DNA from: Terribacillus halophilus
GTDB taxonomy: Bacteria; Bacillota; Bacilli; Bacillales; Amphibacillaceae
Assembly (NCBI RefSeq): GCF_900162685.1
Contig: NZ_LT727828.1
Location: forward strand, 1,508,799-1,572,798
Length of the DNA stretch: 64,000 nucleotides
Direction of reading: 5' to 3'
Shown here: positions 9,964 to 19,220 of the stretch, piece by piece
Position numbering within the stretch: the stretch's first letter is position 1
How the letters are laid out: every line of letters starts with the position of its first letter
Translations under genes and position numbers: made by a program
Notes under the pieces: model-generated
Seen by the model: only the letters and a program-made list of their open reading frames with translations
Told to the model about the DNA's origin: nothing
Databases searched by the model: none

Positions 9964-11071
9964 ATGCCTCTGCAGTTTCTTTTTCTTCAGCTTGCTTCGC
10001 GAAGTATTCTTCTGCAAGCTTGTCAATTTCGATTTTCAACTCATCAACCATTGTTTCTTCCGGTACTTTACGAATAATTTCACCATGACGGAACAGTAAG
10101 CCTTCACCGCGAGCGCCGGCAATGCCGATATCAGCCTCACGAGCCTCGCCAGGACCGTTTACTGCGCACCCTAGTACTGCAACCTTAATTGGAGCTTTAA
10201 TCGTGCTAATGTACTCCTCAACCTCATTGGCGATGCTGATTAAGTCAATCTCAATTCGGCCGCAAGTAGGGCAGGAGATAAGCGTTGCTGCATTTGAAGA
10301 CAAGTTAAAAATCTTGAGCAGTTCGCGCGCAACTTTTACTTCTTCAACTGGGTCGGCACTCAAGGAAATACGCATCGTGCTTCCGATGCCTTTACTTAAG
10401 ATAGCACCAAGTCCGGCTGAGCTCTTTACTGTTCCGGCAAACAACGTACCGGACTCTGTAATACCAAGATGCAGCGGATAAGGAATTACCTCAGCTGCTT
10501 TTTCATACGCTTCTATTGCTAACGAAACATCGGATGCTTTTAACGAAACGATGATATCATGGAAATCAAGATCTTCAAGAATCTTAATGTGGTGCAATGC
10601 ACTTTCCACCATACCGTCAGCAGTCGGATAGCCGTATTTCTCTAAGATATGGCGCTCCAAGGAACCGGCGTTAACACCGATACGAATGGGTATACCTTTT
10701 TCTTTGGCTGCATTTACGACAGCTTCAACTTTTTCTCGTTTTCCGATATTACCAGGGTTGATCCGGATTTTATCTGCTCCGCCTTCAATTGCTTTTAAGG
10801 CTAGTTTATAGTTGAAATGGATATCCACTACAAGTGGAATGTTGATGCGTTTTTTTATTTCAGGAATTGCATCAGCGGCACGCTGATCTGGGCAAGCAAC
10901 TCGTACAACTTGGCAGCCTGCTTCTTCCAATCTGTTGATTTCCGCAACAGTAGCTTCCACATCATGTGTTTTTGTTGTTGTCATCGACTGGATAACAACT
11001 TCGTTTTTACCGCCGATTGTAATGTCGCCTACTTTAACCGGACGGGTGTCTTGTCTGTGTATTAATGCCAT
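9962..11071 (-). CDS. ispG: (E)-4-hydroxy-3-methylbut-2-enyl-diphosphate synthase IspG
   Basis: The 369-residue iron-sulfur enzyme catalyses the penultimate MEP-pathway step, turning methylerythritol cyclodiphosphate into HMBPP, the substrate of IspH (encoded 3 kb upstream in this window). The N-terminal TIM-barrel half carries VVIQSMTTT and RINPGNIG. The cluster cysteines are in SCPTCGR and [11 protein letters not shown] near the C-terminus. A short acidic tail (EEKETAEA) is extra. Its own upstream region has RBS AAAGGAGCG. Confidence 0.97.
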   Translation of the reverse strand: MALIHRQDTRPVKVGDITIGGKNEVVIQSMTTTKTHDVEATVAEINRLEEAGCQVVRVACPDQRAADAIPEIKKRINIPLVVDIHFNYKLALKAIEGGADKIRINPGNIGKREKVEAVVNAAKEKGIPIRIGVNAGSLERHILEKYGYPTADGMVESALHHIKILEDLDFHDIIVSLKASDVSLAIEAYEKAAEVIPYPLHLGITESGTLFAGTVKSSAGLGAILSKGIGSTMRISLSADPVEEVKVARELLKIFNLSSNAATLISCPTCGRIEIDLISIANEVEEYISTIKAPIKVAVLGCAVNGPGEAREADIGIAGARGEGLLFRHGEIIRKVPEETMVDELKIEIDKLAEEYFAKQAEEKETAEA

Positions 11072-11188
11072 TTATATATCGCTCCTTTGATTATCGCGAG
11101 GAAAAACAGAGAAATATCCTTATATTTTCCCATTATAATGCTAATACTGCTAAATTAGAAGTAACTAGGCTTAAGTTTAATAAAATCT

Positions 11189-11536
11189 TCATCTTGGGTA
11201 ATGGGGAAAATAATAAGCTGACCCTGCATTTAGTGCATATGGATCCTTCTCTGGATTCAATTCCTCGAAATCCTGGATCACTTGTTCCATCGTAACGCGC
11301 AGCTCGTGATTGTTCAACTCATTTGTAATGGAAATAAGTGTGTCACCTTGCTTTACCTGCAGAAGGACTGGCTGAAACGTCTTTTTTGTATGATTCTTTT
11401 GTGTGTCCGCGTCTGGTTCTATCGGTGCATTCTCAGCAGTAGAAGCGGTGGGGATGGGACTTCCTATCGTAAGATCCTTCCAAATACTAAGAGCTAAAGC
11501 ACAACAAAATAGAAACACACCAATCCGTTTCCACAT
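11189..11536 (-). CDS. yqfZ: YqfZ-like LysM domain protein, membrane anchored
   Basis: The 115-residue product begins MWKRIGVFLFCCALALSIW, a signal anchor, followed by a low-complexity linker. A LysM-like domain follows at about residues 57-110 (VKQGDTLISITNEL...ELNPEKDPYALNAGSAYYFP). LysM modules bind peptidoglycan or spore cortex glycans, so it probably acts at the cell or spore surface. The start at 11536 has GGAGG 6 bases upstream; the frame is open another 24 codons without a site. YqfZ holds the same position in B. subtilis. Confidence 0.72.
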   Translation of the reverse strand: MWKRIGVFLFCCALALSIWKDLTIGSPIPTASTAENAPIEPDADTQKNHTKKTFQPVLLQVKQGDTLISITNELNNHELRVTMEQVIQDFEELNPEKDPYALNAGSAYYFPHYPR

Positions 11537-11663
11537 GGAAGTTCCTCCGATCCTGGCACTATTCATTCTATAAAGTATTAGATATCGGATAGAAAAAACC
11601 TTTAACATGAAACAAAAAAGCGCTGTCTTCGTATATAAATAGTAGGAGAAAGGAGCATGAAGA

Positions 11664-12290
11664 ATGCTGGACTATAATTGGGTTTCAATATTTATGACTG
11701 GTCTTGGAACGATGTTTCTCATTGGTGAGATTCTTGTAAAGGCTAGAGGAATTCTTTTCTTATTAGGTGCGGGTTTTATTGGCACTTTCTTTATTAGCTA
11801 TCTTGACCCGTCTGCAATCTGGTATATGCTGCCGCTTTACTTTGTTGGGATGCTGCTCATCATTATTGATGGAAAATTACTGAATGATGGCACACTTAGT
11901 GTCATTGGATTGTTAACCATGCTGTTAACAGTTGGATTCACTGCGCCAAACTGGACAGCCGGAATATATGCAATCATAGGAGTCATTGTTGGCGCATTCG
12001 CTTCTTTCCTTTTCTTGAAGGCGTTCCCGAAAAGAGACATGTGGGGCAAGATTACACTTTTGGACTCGCTAAGCTCCGATAAAGGCTACAATAGCGTAAA
12101 TGAAACATATGCAGCGCTTTTGGAGCAAGAGGGAGAAACAATTACCGATATGCGTCCTTCAGGTACCATTCGAGTGGGCGGCCGGGAATTGAGTGCAATA
12201 ACAGATGGGAAATGGCTGGATAGCGGTACTCGAATTAAGGTGAAGCATGTTAGCGGGGCAAGAATACTAGTAGAAAAAATAGAATCGTAG
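11664..12290 (+). CDS. NfeD-family membrane protein
   Basis: This 208-residue protein has four to five hydrophobic segments in residues 10-125. A soluble C-terminal domain follows (about 150-208, MRPSGTIRVGGRELSAITDGKWLDSGTRIKVKHVSGARILVE), the OB-fold typical of NfeD proteins, which partner membrane proteases or flotillins. The long version with multiple membrane passes resembles NfeD1b/YuaF-type proteins. No flotillin gene is adjacent here. The RBS AAAGGAGC precedes the ATG. Confidence 0.75.
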   Translation: MLDYNWVSIFMTGLGTMFLIGEILVKARGILFLLGAGFIGTFFISYLDPSAIWYMLPLYFVGMLLIIIDGKLLNDGTLSVIGLLTMLLTVGFTAPNWTAGIYAIIGVIVGAFASFLFLKAFPKRDMWGKITLLDSLSSDKGYNSVNETYAALLEQEGETITDMRPSGTIRVGGRELSAITDGKWLDSGTRIKVKHVSGARILVEKIES

Positions 12291-12410
12291 GCATGGATTT
12301 AACCAAATAAAGTAATTTTAATCGTAAATTTCCTAACAAGACCTTTACAACCCTTTAAACTAATTTAATAATTGAAGAGGGAATATTTGAGAAGGGAAGG
12401 AAGGCTTGTA

Positions 12411-14033
12411 TTGTCTAATTGGGAATATATCATCTTTGAATTTATTGGCGGCTTAGGCTTGTTTCTCTTTTCCATCCGTTATTTGGGCGATGGATTACAG
12501 CGAGCATATGGCAAGCAGCTGCAACTGGCAATGCACAGATTTACGGTACATCCGCTAATTGGGGTTCTTTCCGGGCTTATTGTAACAGTACTCGTTCAGA
12601 GCAGCACGGCGACCAGCATTTTGGTTGTAGGGTTAGTGAATGCGGGCTATCTAACATTAAGACAGGCTATTTCTGTTATTATGGGCGCAAATATAGGTAC
12701 AACATTGACTGCCTTTTTTATTGGGATTAACTTAATTAAATTTGGTCTTCCGATCATGGCGGTCGGTGCGTTTTTAATTTATTTCTTTACAAATCAGCGA
12801 ACACAGCAAATCGGTAAAGTGCTGTTCGGAGCGGGCGGTATATTCTTTGGTCTGACGCTAATTGGAGACGGACTGCACCCAATACTGCATTTAGATGCTT
12901 TTCAATCTCTAGCAGCCAGTATGCACAGCAATCCAATCGCAGGAGCGGCAATTGGTACCTTTATGACAATCGTCGTACAAAGCAGCGGCGCTACTATAGC
13001 TATTCTTCAGGAATTGTATGCACAAAATGGTATTGATTTAGAGGGAGCTCTTCCGGTATTGCTAGGAGATAATCTTGGCACAACGCTCACAGCCATGCTA
13101 GCGGCAATTGGAGCTACCGTCCAGGCAAAACGAGCGGCATTAAGCCATGTTTTGTTCAATGCAATTGGTGCAGTAATTTTCTTGTTGATTCTGCCATTAT
13201 TTGTAGACGTTATTACTTGGATGCAAGTTATATTCAATTTGAATGACAAACTGACAATTGCTGGAGCCCATGGACTATATAATGTTGCAAATACACTTAT
13301 ACTGCTTCCGTTCCTTGGTTTTTTTGTCTGGCTTATTACAAAAGTTATCCCAGGTGAAGAGGAGCGGCCGATGGCACTGACCAACCATCTGGACCCGTTA
13401 TTTATTCAGCAGTCTCCTGTGCTGGCATTGGAACAAGCAAAATTAGAGGTCTTGCATATGGGAAGATTGGCAGTCGATGGGTTAGAACAGGCCAGTACAT
13501 ATGCTAATAACCATGAAAGACAATTTGCAGACCTAGCTATGCAGTTGGAGAAGGAAGTAAATCGTAAGGATCGGGAAATCACAGATTATCTTTCAAAGAT
13601 TTCTACAAATACGCTTTCCGATGAGGAAAGCACAAGACATGCAGCTTTGCTGGATGCTATTCGGGATATTGAACGTATCGGGGACCATTTTGAAAATATT
13701 GTTGAATTTGTCGACTTTCAAATATCGAGTAATATTAAATTGACCAGAGAAGCGCAGCAAGAACTTAACAGCATGTTTGATTTGACGATTATCACAGTGA
13801 AACAGGCAATGGTGGCGCTGGACAAGCAAGATCGGGAAGTAGCCATTGCAGTACTGCAGAAGGAAGATCAAATTGACAGAATGGAACGCAGCCTTCGGAA
13901 AACGCATCTAATTCGATTAAATGAAGGAAAGTGCACCGGTTCTGCTGGAATCGTTTTCGTAGATATTATTAGTAACTTGGAACGTATTGGTGATCATGCG
14001 GTAAACATCGCGCAATTGATTCTGAACGAGTAG
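12411..14033 (+). CDS. Na+/phosphate cotransporter family protein with PhoU-like tail
   Basis: The 540-residue protein has the two inverted repeats of the NptA/PNaS family, seen as VQSSTATSILVVGLVNAG and VQSSGATIAILQE, each followed by the GDNLGTT or GANIGTT signature. About ten membrane segments lie in residues 1-320. The last 190 residues form a helical PhoU-like domain (RDIERIGDHFENI, NLERIGDHAVNIA). It likely takes up phosphate with sodium. TTG at 12411 is preferred because GGAAGGAAGG lies 5 bases upstream; a TTG at 12372 would add 13 residues. It ends at a terminator. Confidence 0.85.
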   Translation: MSNWEYIIFEFIGGLGLFLFSIRYLGDGLQRAYGKQLQLAMHRFTVHPLIGVLSGLIVTVLVQSSTATSILVVGLVNAGYLTLRQAISVIMGANIGTTLTAFFIGINLIKFGLPIMAVGAFLIYFFTNQRTQQIGKVLFGAGGIFFGLTLIGDGLHPILHLDAFQSLAASMHSNPIAGAAIGTFMTIVVQSSGATIAILQELYAQNGIDLEGALPVLLGDNLGTTLTAMLAAIGATVQAKRAALSHVLFNAIGAVIFLLILPLFVDVITWMQVIFNLNDKLTIAGAHGLYNVANTLILLPFLGFFVWLITKVIPGEEERPMALTNHLDPLFIQQSPVLALEQAKLEVLHMGRLAVDGLEQASTYANNHERQFADLAMQLEKEVNRKDREITDYLSKISTNTLSDEESTRHAALLDAIRDIERIGDHFENIVEFVDFQISSNIKLTREAQQELNSMFDLTIITVKQAMVALDKQDREVAIAVLQKEDQIDRMERSLRKTHLIRLNEGKCTGSAGIVFVDIISNLERIGDHAVNIAQLILNE

Positions 14034-14060
14034 ACAGAGGGCCAACTCTCTGTCTTTTTT
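14033..14060 (+). terminator. Terminator after the Na/Pi cotransporter gene
   Basis: The hairpin GACAGAG / CTCTGTC with a GGCCAACT loop is followed by six T. Confidence 0.88.
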
Positions 14061-14219
14061 ATATTTTTCTCTTGTAATGAAGGTGAGGACATGCTATAGT
14101 ATTCCTGTCAGTTAAAAGGACACAAAAAATATAACAAAAACTTATAGAAAAACAATTGACAAGTTATTGAATGCATGATAAATTATATATCGTCGCTAAT
14201 ACATAACATATTCAATTAT

Positions 14220-14294
14220 TCCACAGTAGCTCAGTGGTAGAGCTATCGGCTGTTAACCGATCGGTCGCAGGTTCGAATCCTGCCTGTGGAGCCA
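14220..14294 (+). tRNA. tRNA-Asn (GTT)
   Basis: First gene of a six-tRNA cluster. The acceptor TCCACAG pairs with CTGTGGA, the anticodon loop reads CTGTTAA, the T-loop is GTTCGAATCC, and CCA is encoded (14292-14294). A likely cluster promoter lies in 14155-14200 (TTGACAAGTTATTG ... TAAATTATAT). Confidence 0.96.
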
Positions 14295-14295
14295 T

Positions 14296-14372
14296 TGCGG
14301 TGTAGCTCAGCTGGCTAGAGCGTACGGTTCATACCCGTGAGGTCGGGGGTTCGATCCCCTCCGCCGCTACCA
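14296..14372 (+). tRNA. tRNA-Met (CAT), elongator
   Basis: The body closely resembles B. subtilis elongator tRNA-Met, with anticodon loop TTCATAC, T-loop GTTCGATCC and encoded CCA. It lacks the three consecutive GC pairs of the initiator anticodon stem. Position 1 is T opposite T72, so the first acceptor pair is mismatched; positions 2-7 pair normally. Confidence 0.93.
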
Positions 14373-14393
14373 TATTATTAATAATTGTACCAT

Positions 14394-14467
14394 GGCGGTT
14401 GTGGCGAAGTGGTTAACGCACCGGATTGTGGCTCCGGCATTCGTGGGTTCAATCCCCATCAATCGCC
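14394..14467 (+). tRNA. tRNA-His (GTG)
   Basis: The anticodon loop is TTGTGGC. An extra G(-1) at 14394 pairs with C73 at 14467, the hallmark of tRNA-His. The acceptor GCGGTTG pairs with CAATCGC. No CCA is encoded (CTT follows), so it must be added by the CCA-adding enzyme. Confidence 0.95.
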
Positions 14468-14484
14468 CTTTTAAAAAATGTATT

Positions 14485-14561
14485 GGACCCTTAGCTCAGT
14501 TGGTTAGAGCTATCGGCTCATAACCGATCGGTCGCAGGTTCGAGTCCTGCAGGGTCCACCA
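14485..14561 (+). tRNA. tRNA-Ile2 (CAT, lysidine-modified type)
   Basis: The sequence GGACCCTTAGCTCAGTTGG and anticodon loop CTCATAA match the minor isoleucine tRNA whose C34 is changed to lysidine by TilS to read AUA, rather than either methionine tRNA. Encoded CCA is present (14559-14561). A scanner may label it Met. Confidence 0.85.
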
Positions 14562-14589
14562 TACGATTATCAACTTTATATTGCAACGC

Positions 14590-14682
14590 GGAGGAATACC
14601 CAAGTTTGGCTGAAGGGATCGGTCTTGAAAACCGACAGGGGCTTAACGGCTCGCGGGGGTTCGAATCCCTCTTCCTCCGCCA
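14590..14682 (+). tRNA. tRNA-Ser (TGA)
   Basis: It is 93 bases long with the long variable arm (CAGGGGCTTAACGGCTCGCG) typical of serine tRNAs. The anticodon loop is CTTGAAA, the acceptor GGAGGAA pairs with TTCCTCC, and CCA is encoded. Confidence 0.96.
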
Positions 14683-14686
14683 TCTT

Positions 14687-14759
<73 letters not shown>

Positions 14760-14766
14760 CTCCAGT

Positions 14767-14797
14767 AACAGCTGTTCAAAGGAACAGCTGTTTTTTT
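14767..14797 (+). terminator. Terminator of the tRNA cluster
   Basis: The perfect hairpin AACAGCTGTTC / GAACAGCTGTT with a short AAAG-type loop is followed by seven T. Confidence 0.93.
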
Positions 14798-14929
14798 GTT
14801 TCAGAACGAAAGCAGCGAGTGATTTAATAAAGGACTGCGTGCAAAATACTTGCCGTTTCAGACAAGCTTTGGTACGCTTTACGAAAAGGTGATAACCTTT
14901 GATTACATATCACTTAAGGAGGAATAATC

Positions 14930-15541
14930 ATGGCTAAATTTGAACTACCAGAACTGCCTTACGCATACGACGCACTTGAGCCTCATATCGATAAGGAAAC
15001 AATGAACATCCATCACACGAAACATCACAACACATATGTGACAAAGTTAAACGGTGCAATCGAAGGAAAAGCTGACTTAGAAAGCAAATCCCTAGAAGAA
15101 CTTGTTGCAGGTGTGAATGACCTTCCTTCTGACGTACAAACAGCAGTACGCAACAACGGCGGCGGTCACTACAACCACAGCCTATTCTGGAAGCTTCTTT
15201 CCCCGAATGGCGGCGGAGAGCCTACTGGCGAAGTAGCTACTGCAATTGCTAACAAATACGGTACACTAGATAAATTCAAAGAAGAATTCGCAGCAGCAGC
15301 AGCTGGCCGTTTCGGTTCTGGCTGGGCATGGCTTATTGTAGAAAACGGCGAAGTTGATATCGTATCAACTCCAAATCAAGATAACCCAGTAATGGATGGT
15401 AAAACGCCTATTCTTGGACTTGATGTTTGGGAGCACGCTTACTACTTGAAATACCAAAACAAACGCCCGGATTACATTAGTGCTTTCTGGAACGTTGTAA
15501 ACTGGGATGAAGTAGAGCGCTTGTATCGCGAAGCTAAATAA
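14930..15541 (+). CDS. sodA: Superoxide dismutase SodA (Mn type)
   Basis: This 203-residue cytoplasmic enzyme converts superoxide to hydrogen peroxide and oxygen. Metal ligands are seen as H28 ([12 protein letters not shown]), H83 (HYNHSLFW), D165 and H169 (DVWEHAYYL). The pattern [11 protein letters not shown] and GSGWAWL favours manganese over iron. RBS AAGGAGG is 8 bases upstream. A small hairpin (AAAGGTgataACCTTT, 14885-14900) lies in the leader. It is a single-gene unit between two terminators, at the same place as in B. subtilis. Confidence 0.97.
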   Translation: MAKFELPELPYAYDALEPHIDKETMNIHHTKHHNTYVTKLNGAIEGKADLESKSLEELVAGVNDLPSDVQTAVRNNGGGHYNHSLFWKLLSPNGGGEPTGEVATAIANKYGTLDKFKEEFAAAAAGRFGSGWAWLIVENGEVDIVSTPNQDNPVMDGKTPILGLDVWEHAYYLKYQNKRPDYISAFWNVVNWDEVERLYREAK

Positions 15542-15552
15542 GTACTAAAAAG

Positions 15553-15586
15553 AAGACATCAGCTAAAAAGCTGATGTCTTTTTTTT
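15553..15586 (+). terminator. Terminator after sodA
   Basis: The perfect 12-bp stem AAGACATCAGCT / AGCTGATGTCTT with an AAAA loop is followed by a T-run. Confidence 0.93.
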
Positions 15587-15642
15587 GTGCATATCTCCTT
15601 TTCATTAGAAAATACTAACTAGAAGTAAAAGGAGATGGCATT

Positions 15643-16905
15643 ATGAAGCCGAACTTATTTACCATGGATTCGAGCAGAAAAGAACTGAATATGCTTCTTA
15701 TTATCGGAGCACTTTATTCTCTAGGGATTTTCCTATCGAACACGTTCGTTAATATTTATTTATGGAAGCAAACAAATGATTTGGTCAACATTGCCATGTA
15801 CAACTTGGCGATTTATGTGGCGCAAGCAATACTATTCACCTTATCCGGGCGTTGGGCCAAGCGGATTGACCGCATCATCATACTTCGTATTGGCGTAGTC
15901 TTCCTCAGCATCTTTTTCCTTCTTGTTTTGTTTACCGGAGAGAAAGCTGCCACATATAATGTATTGCTTGGTACAGTACTAGGCATTGGTTATGGAATGT
16001 ATTGGCTTGCTTACTCCGTTTTAACCTTTGAAGTAACAGAACCGGAAACGCGTGACTTCTTTAATGGTGTGTCAGGTTTGCTGCAATCATTTACAGGTAT
16101 GATCGGACCATTTGTAGCTGGGTATATCATAACCAGGATGAACAATAGCCATGGCTATACATTAATATTTGCTGTGAGTTTTGTACTTTTTCTTTTGGCT
16201 GTTTTATGCACAGCTGGTCTTGGCAGAAGAAGAGCTGAAGGGAAATTCGGCCTTAGATTTGCATGGAGAGAAATTGGACGTGATGCAGCGTGGCGGAATA
16301 TTGTTGTTGCGCATGTTTTTCAAGGGATAAGGGAAGGTATCTATACTTTTATCATCTCGGTATGGATTTTTATTGTCACGAATAGCGAGCTGTCACTCGG
16401 TACATTCAATCTTGTTTATTCCGCTTTTTCTTTAGTTTTCTATTTTATAGCAACTCGGTATATAAAAAGCCGTCAGCGGAAGATGGCAATTTTCTTAAGC
16501 GGGGTCGCCTTGTCGTTAAGTATCGTGTTGTTACTGATCAAGCTTAACTTTACTACTTTACTGATATATGCAGCATTAATTGGCGCATTTTACCCGATTC
16601 TTTATGTACCATATTTATCGCTATCTTACGACGTTATTGGCAAAGCGAAGGATGCAAGAAGTTTGCGAGTTGAATACATCGTAATAAGTGATGCAGCCAC
16701 AAATATAGGAAGGATCTTGTCTGTTCTGGCGCTGCTTGTTGGTATTGGTATTTGGAAAGATGCTTCTATTCCATACTTGATGCTTATATTAGGAGCCGGA
16801 CCATTTTTCATTTACTACTTTACTCGACGTATCACGAACTTTGCAGCAGAACCCTCGATTAAAAAGCTGCCTAAAAATGAAATTGCAGGGGATGACAAAC
16901 GCTGA
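15643..16905 (+). CDS. yqgE: YqgE-like MFS transporter
   Basis: The 420-residue protein has twelve hydrophobic segments and the major-facilitator layout, with the short basic loop SGRWAKRIDRIIILRIG between helices 2 and 3. A glycine-rich helix 4-5 region follows (GTVLGIGYGMYWLAYSV). Its substrate is unknown. Synteny with sodA before it and pbpA after it matches yqgE of B. subtilis. RBS AAAGGAGATGG precedes the ATG. Seventy bases separate it from pbpA, and they may share a transcript. Confidence 0.85.
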   Translation: MKPNLFTMDSSRKELNMLLIIGALYSLGIFLSNTFVNIYLWKQTNDLVNIAMYNLAIYVAQAILFTLSGRWAKRIDRIIILRIGVVFLSIFFLLVLFTGEKAATYNVLLGTVLGIGYGMYWLAYSVLTFEVTEPETRDFFNGVSGLLQSFTGMIGPFVAGYIITRMNNSHGYTLIFAVSFVLFLLAVLCTAGLGRRRAEGKFGLRFAWREIGRDAAWRNIVVAHVFQGIREGIYTFIISVWIFIVTNSELSLGTFNLVYSAFSLVFYFIATRYIKSRQRKMAIFLSGVALSLSIVLLLIKLNFTTLLIYAALIGAFYPILYVPYLSLSYDVIGKAKDARSLRVEYIVISDAATNIGRILSVLALLVGIGIWKDASIPYLMLILGAGPFFIYYFTRRITNFAAEPSIKKLPKNEIAGDDKR

Positions 16906-16974
16906 CAGTCTTTAGTAGAAGGAGATGGAAGTTGATGATATAATGGGAGCAGTATGTAAGAATGGGGGAACATT

Positions 16975-19050
16975 ATGTCTAAAAAAAGGAAGAAAAAGCG
17001 TGCACTGCTTCCTTTCCGTCTCAATGTTTTGTTTGCGGTCGTTTTCCTGCTGTTCTCTGCTTTGATCCTGCAGCTTGGCGTAGTGCAGATCATCAACGGA
17101 GAAGAACACCAGGCAGTCCTAGAAAAAACAACAAACGATATAGCAGAAATATCTGTTCCGCGCGGTATGATTTATGATAGCGAGGGGAAGGTAATTGTCG
17201 GCAATGAACCCGTTTATTCCATTACCTATACACCGCCGAAAAATGGTGACTCTGCTGATGAACGATTGGAACTTGCAAAACAGCTAGCAGATATTATCAA
17301 GATGGATGAAAAAGCAATTGAGAAGATTACTGAGAGAGAATATAAGGAATATTGGTACCTTCTGAATGCAGAAGAAGCGAACGGCAGAATCACTGCCGCT
17401 GAAAAAGAGTCGCTTGATGATAGTGAAATTTATAATCTGACGCTTGAGCGAATTACGGAAGCGGATTATAAAGATCTCATGACAGATGATCAGGCTAAGC
17501 AAATCATTGCAATAAAGCGTGAACTGGACAGTGCGCAGGAGCTTGTTCCTCACGTTATAAAAAATGAAAATGTTACGGAAAAAGAATACGCAACAATTGC
17601 AGAAAATATGGAGCAGATGGCAGGCATCAATGTTGCCACCGACTGGAAACGCTACTATCCAAATGAAGGTTCTCTCCAAGGTGCTCTTGGCAGTATTAAA
17701 ACAGGAATACCGCAAGGAGAAGAGGATTATTATAAATCCCGGAACTACCAGCTGAATGACCGAATTGGTACAAGCGGTCTGGAAATGGAATACGAAAGCC
17801 TGCTCAAAGGCGACAAAAAACGTGTTCGTTATATAACAGACAATGATAACAATATTGTGTCTCAGGAAGTTATTTCAGAAGGACAGCGCGGTCAAGATCT
17901 GCAGCTTTCCATTAATATGGACTTTCAGAAAGAATTGGATAAGATAGTGCGGGAAGAGTTGAAAGGCGCTATTAACAAATATCCCGGTGCCAATCGCTAC
18001 TTAGAAAATGCAATGGCCGTTATGCTTAACCCTAATACTGGTGAAATATATGCAGCTAGTGGACAGCATTACAATCGAGAAGATAATAAATATGAGTCTG
18101 CTGATATGAACACTGTCTTTACAGCTGGAGCTGTTGGATCCACAGTTAAGGGAGCAACATTGCTTGCTGGGTATCAGGAAGGTGTGGTTAATTTTAATGA
18201 ACCAATATTAGATGAACCGATGGAAATTAAAGACACACCTACGAAGTCATCTTGGAAAAGAATGGGTGTTATTACTGACTTGCAAGCTTTGCAAATGTCT
18301 TCCAACGTATATATGTTTAATGTGGCATTACGAATTGGAGGAGAATTCAATTATCAGAGAGGTCAGTCTGTTTCATTCGACCAAGATGCATTCCGTATTT
18401 TGCGCAATTATTACAACCAAGTCGGTCTTGGAGTAGAGACAGGTATTGATTTGCCTTCTGAGTCAGTAGGCTATGTCGGAACAACAGGTCAAGCCGGTAA
18501 CCTACTTGACTTCTCTATCGGGCAGTTTGACACTTATACTACAATGCAGTTGGCCCAGTATGTCTCTACAATAGCTAATGGCGGTTATCGAATTAAACCA
18601 CATTTTGTTAGCGAAATACATGATCCTTCAAATGAAAAAGACAAGTTAGGACCATTAGCAGAGACGAAAAATCCAGAGGTATTGAATAAGATTACAGCAA
18701 CTGAAGACCAAATAGAACGGATTAAAAAAGGTTTTAAGATGGTGTTTCAGACACAGCAAGGAACAGCTTATAATCGCCTAAGTAAAGAAGCAAAGACGTA
18801 TGATATATCAGGTAAAACAGGAACTGCACAGACAAGTGTTAATGGTACTGATCTAGAAAACTGGACACTAATCGGCTATGCAGATTCTGAAACCCCAGAT
18901 ATCGCTTTTGCTGTTATGGTACCTAATTTAGGTATTGTAAGCGGTGGTACAGGTCAGTACCCAATTACCTACAATATCGTCAACCGTGCACTAAAATATT
19001 ACTACGAGCACACTGCACCTGACGACAAAGATAAAGAAGAAGCTGAATAA
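16975..19050 (+). CDS. pbpA: Penicillin-binding protein 2A (PbpA), class B transpeptidase
   Basis: This 691-residue peptidoglycan transpeptidase for lateral wall growth has one N-terminal membrane anchor (about residues 14-37, LNVLFAVVFLLFSALIL) after a basic KKRKKKR start. A dimerisation/pedestal domain follows with RGMIYDSEG and GTSGLEMEYE. The penicillin-binding domain shows the active serine S389 in STVK, the SSN motif at 442-444 and K614-T-G in SGKTGTAQT. Length is normal. It ends at a terminator. Confidence 0.94.
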   Translation: MSKKRKKKRALLPFRLNVLFAVVFLLFSALILQLGVVQIINGEEHQAVLEKTTNDIAEISVPRGMIYDSEGKVIVGNEPVYSITYTPPKNGDSADERLELAKQLADIIKMDEKAIEKITEREYKEYWYLLNAEEANGRITAAEKESLDDSEIYNLTLERITEADYKDLMTDDQAKQIIAIKRELDSAQELVPHVIKNENVTEKEYATIAENMEQMAGINVATDWKRYYPNEGSLQGALGSIKTGIPQGEEDYYKSRNYQLNDRIGTSGLEMEYESLLKGDKKRVRYITDNDNNIVSQEVISEGQRGQDLQLSINMDFQKELDKIVREELKGAINKYPGANRYLENAMAVMLNPNTGEIYAASGQHYNREDNKYESADMNTVFTAGAVGSTVKGATLLAGYQEGVVNFNEPILDEPMEIKDTPTKSSWKRMGVITDLQALQMSSNVYMFNVALRIGGEFNYQRGQSVSFDQDAFRILRNYYNQVGLGVETGIDLPSESVGYVGTTGQAGNLLDFSIGQFDTYTTMQLAQYVSTIANGGYRIKPHFVSEIHDPSNEKDKLGPLAETKNPEVLNKITATEDQIERIKKGFKMVFQTQQGTAYNRLSKEAKTYDISGKTGTAQTSVNGTDLENWTLIGYADSETPDIAFAVMVPNLGIVSGGTGQYPITYNIVNRALKYYYEHTAPDDKDKEEAE

Positions 19051-19059
19051 AGTATTACC

Positions 19060-19098
19060 GAAGAACCACCCAAACAAACGGGTGGTTCTTCTTTTTTC
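19060..19098 (+). terminator. Terminator after pbpA
   Basis: The perfect stem GAAGAACCACCC / GGGTGGTTCTTC is followed by six T. Confidence 0.94.
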
Positions 19099-19115
19099 TA
19101 CAAAAACTGATGTTA

Positions 19116-19169
19116 TTTACATAACCTTTACATTGAGTTTATTATTCCTTAACGATGACAAGCTATTAT
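19116..19169 (+). promoter_or_regulatory. PhoP box and -10 of the pst operon
   Basis: Four PhoP-type hexamers TTTACA, TTTACA, TTTATT and TTAACG start at 19116, 19127, 19138 and 19149, exactly 11 bases apart. This is the TT(A/T/C)ACA-N5 array bound by PhoP~P in B. subtilis. A -10-like TATTAT at 19164-19169 lies about 10 bases after the last hexamer with no good -35, as expected for a PhoP-activated promoter turned on by phosphate starvation. Confidence 0.87.
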
Positions 19170-19220
19170 GTAGTTGTAAGGCAAAGGAACTAATCGAATT
19201 TCGTAGGGGGAAAATCAAAC

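Noticed and set aside
12372..12410. Longer start (TTG 12372) for the Na/Pi cotransporter
   Set aside because: The strong GGAAGGAAGG site stands just before the TTG at 12411, and the extra residues are basic and unlike the family N-terminus.
14485..14561. Initiator tRNA-Met
   Set aside because: The CAT anticodon suggests it, but the body matches the lysidine-type Ile2 tRNA and lacks the initiator's GGG/CCC anticodon stem.
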